Assembly (NCBI GenBank): GCA_025529335.1
Contig: JAMYHX010000120.1
Span: 62,001-126,000 of the forward strand
DNA from: Rhizopus sp. PT2906
Taxonomy: Eukaryota > Mucoromycota > Mucoromycetes > Mucorales > Rhizopodaceae
Length of the DNA stretch: 64,000 nucleotides
Reading direction: 5' to 3'
Below, one piece after another: positions 60,838-64,000 of this stretch (position 1 is the first letter of the stretch; each line of letters opens with the position of its first letter). The notes under the pieces were generated by a model that was given only the letters and a program-made list of their open reading frames with translations, had not been told where the DNA came from and did not search any database. The translations under genes and the position numbers were made by a program.

Positions 60838-63702
60838 ATGTACGGTGCAAAGGCAACTTCAACTATTATAAACACTGTTGCTAGACAAGGTGTACTTACA
60901 AAGCAACTTACAGCACCTAAATCAGCCGCTTTCCTTACTCAATTGCCCACTCGCCATGTGTCAGCTGGAAAGATCTCTTATACAACCACAAGCAGATCGA
61001 CTCATTTCAGTCAAAAATCTGTTCAACATAATCAAGAAAATCAACAGCAACAACAGCAACAACTAGATGAGTCCTTAATCCTTCAAGGACAATTACGTAC
61101 TGCTTGGAAACATAAAAGACCTCCTTTGACAGATCCTGCTCAAGTCGACGGTCGCATTCTTCAAGCTGCTAAAGAAAACGACCTACACACTGTCATTTCA
61201 ACTTTTACACAAGGAAAGTCTCTGTCAGGTGCACCTTTGTCTTCACAGACATATGAAGCTGTCATTGAAGCCTATGGAAAGTTACGCAGACAGAACCAAC
61301 CTTTGACACCCATGATGGATGCATATAGACAGATGATTGCCTCCGGAGCACGTCCTTCTTCACATACCTACGCCCTCTTGATTCGATCACTCTGTACAAG
61401 AGATTCAGAAGTTCAAAAAACAGTAGGTATGCTTCGTCGTCAGATGGCCCGTACAGGCAACGCAGTAGACAACCTGTCAGACTTAGAAAACGAAAAGAAT
61501 ATGGAACAAGCCTTGGACTTGTTCGAAAAGGCTGTCAAAGAAAAGTGTACCCAAGACTTTGATGTGGACCTCTACAACCGTATGCTTCAAAACCTTTCGT
61601 TCAAGGGAAACACAGAGCGTGGTATTTATATCTTGAAGCATCTTGAAGGTGATGGCAATGCTAAGCCCAATGGCGTTACTTTTGCTACTCTCTTGTCTCT
61701 GTTTGGTGTTGCAGGTGATCTTCCTGCTGTTCGTGAATGCTTTTTGGAATACAAATCACTCGAGAGAGAGCTTCCCTCTCATGATCCTGCTTATGTCTAT
61801 AATGCCCTTGTATCAGCATATGTGAATGCAGGTGATCTTGATGGTGCTCTGAATATTGTACAGAATGTTATGACCAACGATGGCATCAAAGTTAGCATTG
61901 TTCCATACAACAAGATCTTTAGACGTGCCTGTGTTGATAATAAGCTGGATCTTGTAGAATCTATTCTAGCCGCATTGGAAAATGATTCCAAACTTCCTAA
62001 ACCAAATGGATCGACCTACGCTGTCGTATTATCTGCCTATGCCCGTAAGAAGGACTTTGACAAGGCTGCTCAGGTATACAGCAAATTGCTGAAATGCGAT
62101 ATTTCAAAGGAATACGGTCACTTGGCAGACTACGCATATGCATGTATTGGTAACAACAAACCTGAGATTGCAATCCAGGTTGTGCAAGATATGGTCACTC
62201 ATGGGCTCAGACTTGATCTCACCCTCTGTCAAAAGCTCTTTGCATCTTTTGTAAACAATGGCAAGCTCGAAGATGCGATCAGTTCATATCAGAAAACCAT
62301 GGATGCCTATGCTCAAACACATTTTGTCGACAAGAGTTCACCCATTGCAAGTCTCGGCCTTGAACTGGCCCTCAAGTGTACTAATCTAAAGCAAGCTTTG
62401 GAAGTGCTCGAGATTTTGAAAAAGTACTCGGTAGGACCTAATCCTGTTGTATCTTCTACTATCTACAACATGTACAAGAAGGCCAAGTCAAATAGCACCG
62501 AGTGGGAAACGATCTCCAAGGACCTCTCTCCTCTTTCCTTCACGGTTTTGTATGATGCCATCTTCCGCAAACAATCCATACCAGATGATTTCTGCAAGAC
62601 TGCCTTTGAACTCTTGGAAGACATGCTTTCTCTTGGCATCTCACCAACACCCAGCCTTTACATTCGTGTGCTAGCACGTATGCAAAAATATGGTGTCCCT
62701 GCCGAATATGAAGAGCGCTGGAATCGTCTATTCGGCCCTTATATACCTCCTCTTCCAGAGAACATCAACAGTCAACAAGATACCGAATCTTCCAATACAA
62801 GCGACAACATGAACAACTCGACACAAGAAAGTTCAACAAACAAGATTGAACCTATTAACAAGGTGACCGTAGAATCTGAAATGCTTTCAGGCAAAGCTCT
62901 TTCAAAGGCATTAGAGGGTAAATATGATGAAGCGATTGATATTTTACAGAACCAGATCATCCAAAAAGGACATATCCCTTCACCCGATGTCATTCGTGAT
63001 ATAATCCAAGTATGCACCAAGTACAAAGATTTAGGAGCGATCAATAAAATCTACTCAACCGTGATTGAATCCGTACAGAAACTCGAACACCACACCCGAC
63101 AGCGCGGTCTGCATACGATCTACAATGCTATGCTGGTCTCCAATGCTCGTCTGTCCAGTATCGACCAAGCTAAAGCCTTTTATTCAAAAATCCGAGACCT
63201 TAATATGTATCCTACTGGTGATGCCTATGGTTGCTTGCTCCAGCACCTGCAACCAAACGATTCAGAAGATAGTATGGATAACCTTGCTGCTGATGCCATG
63301 ACGATCTATGAAGAAGCCAAGAAGAACAAGGTTGAACCTACCGTATACATGTACAATGTGATTCTGTCAAAGCTTGCCAAGGCGCAACGATTAGATTCTG
63401 TGTTGACTTTGTTTAACGAAATGCGCCAGGTGGGTATCGTACCTAACTCTGTGACATATGGTTCTGTCATCTCTGCTTGTGTCCGTTGTCAAAATGAAGA
63501 ATTGGCAGTGAAGTACTTTAATGAGATGACTGTCTCGCCAGGATATAAGCCTCGTGCTGGTCCTTTCACCTTGATGATACAGTTTTACATGCAAAATCAG
63601 AATAGAGAAATGGCCTTGTATTACTATAACCTTGCTAAACAGCAACGATTGAATATATCTGATCAAGTTCATGGAATGTTTCAACAAGAGATGTCTCAGT
63701 AA
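60838..63702 (+). CDS. Large mitochondrial pentatricopeptide-repeat (PPR) protein
   Basis: Single-exon gene of 954 codons, the longest uninterrupted frame in the window and unusual here for lacking introns. The start MYGAKATSTIINTVARQG, with many Ser/Thr/Arg and no acidic residues, is a mitochondrial presequence. About 15 or more PPR motifs run through the protein, for example YEAVIEAYGKLRRQNQPLTP, YNALVSAYVNAGDLDGALNI, YAVVLSAYARKKDFDKAAQVY and YNVILSKLAKAQRLDSVLTLF, followed by NEMRQVGIVPNSVTYG. A polar, Gln/Asn/Ser-rich linker sits at about residues 640-680. PPR proteins bind organellar RNA; the target transcript cannot be told. Confidence 0.92.
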   Translation: MYGAKATSTIINTVARQGVLTKQLTAPKSAAFLTQLPTRHVSAGKISYTTTSRSTHFSQKSVQHNQENQQQQQQQLDESLILQGQLRTAWKHKRPPLTDPAQVDGRILQAAKENDLHTVISTFTQGKSLSGAPLSSQTYEAVIEAYGKLRRQNQPLTPMMDAYRQMIASGARPSSHTYALLIRSLCTRDSEVQKTVGMLRRQMARTGNAVDNLSDLENEKNMEQALDLFEKAVKEKCTQDFDVDLYNRMLQNLSFKGNTERGIYILKHLEGDGNAKPNGVTFATLLSLFGVAGDLPAVRECFLEYKSLERELPSHDPAYVYNALVSAYVNAGDLDGALNIVQNVMTNDGIKVSIVPYNKIFRRACVDNKLDLVESILAALENDSKLPKPNGSTYAVVLSAYARKKDFDKAAQVYSKLLKCDISKEYGHLADYAYACIGNNKPEIAIQVVQDMVTHGLRLDLTLCQKLFASFVNNGKLEDAISSYQKTMDAYAQTHFVDKSSPIASLGLELALKCTNLKQALEVLEILKKYSVGPNPVVSSTIYNMYKKAKSNSTEWETISKDLSPLSFTVLYDAIFRKQSIPDDFCKTAFELLEDMLSLGISPTPSLYIRVLARMQKYGVPAEYEERWNRLFGPYIPPLPENINSQQDTESSNTSDNMNNSTQESSTNKIEPINKVTVESEMLSGKALSKALEGKYDEAIDILQNQIIQKGHIPSPDVIRDIIQVCTKYKDLGAINKIYSTVIESVQKLEHHTRQRGLHTIYNAMLVSNARLSSIDQAKAFYSKIRDLNMYPTGDAYGCLLQHLQPNDSEDSMDNLAADAMTIYEEAKKNKVEPTVYMYNVILSKLAKAQRLDSVLTLFNEMRQVGIVPNSVTYGSVISACVRCQNEELAVKYFNEMTVSPGYKPRAGPFTLMIQFYMQNQNREMALYYYNLAKQQRLNISDQVHGMFQQEMSQ

Positions 63703-64000
63703 AAGCATAGAATGATTTCATTATTATTGTTATTATTATTATTTTTGGATGTAAATAAAGTGTTGTAAATCATGTCAATTTTTATGCAATGTCTCATTAG
63801 TTTGAGCTCATGCGTTGTTCTGCTTCCATTGTTACGTAGTACAATCAATACTTCCTCTTTTTTTAAATATTATGCTTCTTCCTTAAAATCAACCTATTCA
63901 CTTGTTCATTTCCCCCTCTTCTTTTTATTAATACAACAGTCCAATAAAGATACATATCTGCTCCTCTTTAATCAGTTCCTTTGATTCAATTTATGCAAGT
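63703..64000. other. 3' flank of the PPR gene to the window end
   Basis: About 300 bases, AT-rich, with a (TTA)n run at 63720-63743 and AATAAA-like signals. A 70-codon ORF here has no recognisable content. Confidence 0.5.

Overview
The window is nuclear DNA of an early-diverging fungus, most likely a Mucorales (Mucor/Rhizopus-like) species. It is AT-rich and densely packed, and nearly every gene carries many short GT-AG introns. The gene set includes proteins that yeasts lack but mucoromycotan fungi keep: an Integrator subunit (INTS7), a SmgGDS/RAP1GDS1 armadillo protein, a kinesin-13-like motor, an AIRIM-like protein and a relic of a Fanzor (eukaryotic TnpB-like) gene. I rebuilt most genes by joining exons across frames; splice sites were accepted only where the join restored a recognisable protein family.

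Layout. 1-8461: TAF12 3' end (+), a Myb/SANT-like gene (-), a 3.8-kb stretch with no gene I can see, and an M1 aminopeptidase (+). 8650-13485: ribosomal RPL26 (-), an unknown gene (-) whose promoter and first exon are duplicated as a near-perfect inverted repeat, a short KH-like gene (-), and mitochondrial uL24m (+). 13512-19220: kinesin-13-like motor, RAP1GDS1 and an unknown gene, all on -. 20477-26327: oxysterol-binding protein, ribosomal P2, IWS1 and a MIR-domain protein, all on +. 26461-30139: glucose-6-phosphate isomerase, PCC1 (KEOPS) and ATP synthase delta, all on -. 30140-32670: 2.5 kb with no resolved gene. 32671-38685: GDSL hydrolase, GH31 glycosidase, PQ-loop transporter and ERI1-like exonuclease, all on -. 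38794-46157: amino-acid permease (+), ankyrin protein (+), prefoldin 1 (-), AN1 zinc-finger protein (+). 46391-49559: INTS7 split into two head-to-head halves. 49673-55249: ELP2 (+), AIRIM-like (-), RPL8 (+), BOLA3 (+). 55413-57012: broken Fanzor-like gene (-). 57271-63702: GPATCH1 (-) and a large PPR protein (+).

Most genes are housekeeping: transcription (TAF12, IWS1, Integrator), translation and tRNA modification (RPL26, RPL8, P2, ELP2, PCC1), mitochondria (uL24m, ATP synthase delta, BOLA3, PPR) and carbon metabolism (PGI, GH31). They do not form an operon-like pathway; neighbours share short divergent promoters or have stop codons only tens of bases apart.

The observations most worth following are the INTS7 gene cut into N- and C-terminal halves that diverge from a 61-bp spacer, the degenerate Fanzor-type RuvC/zinc-ribbon gene, and the 103-bp-arm inverted duplication at 10258-10812.
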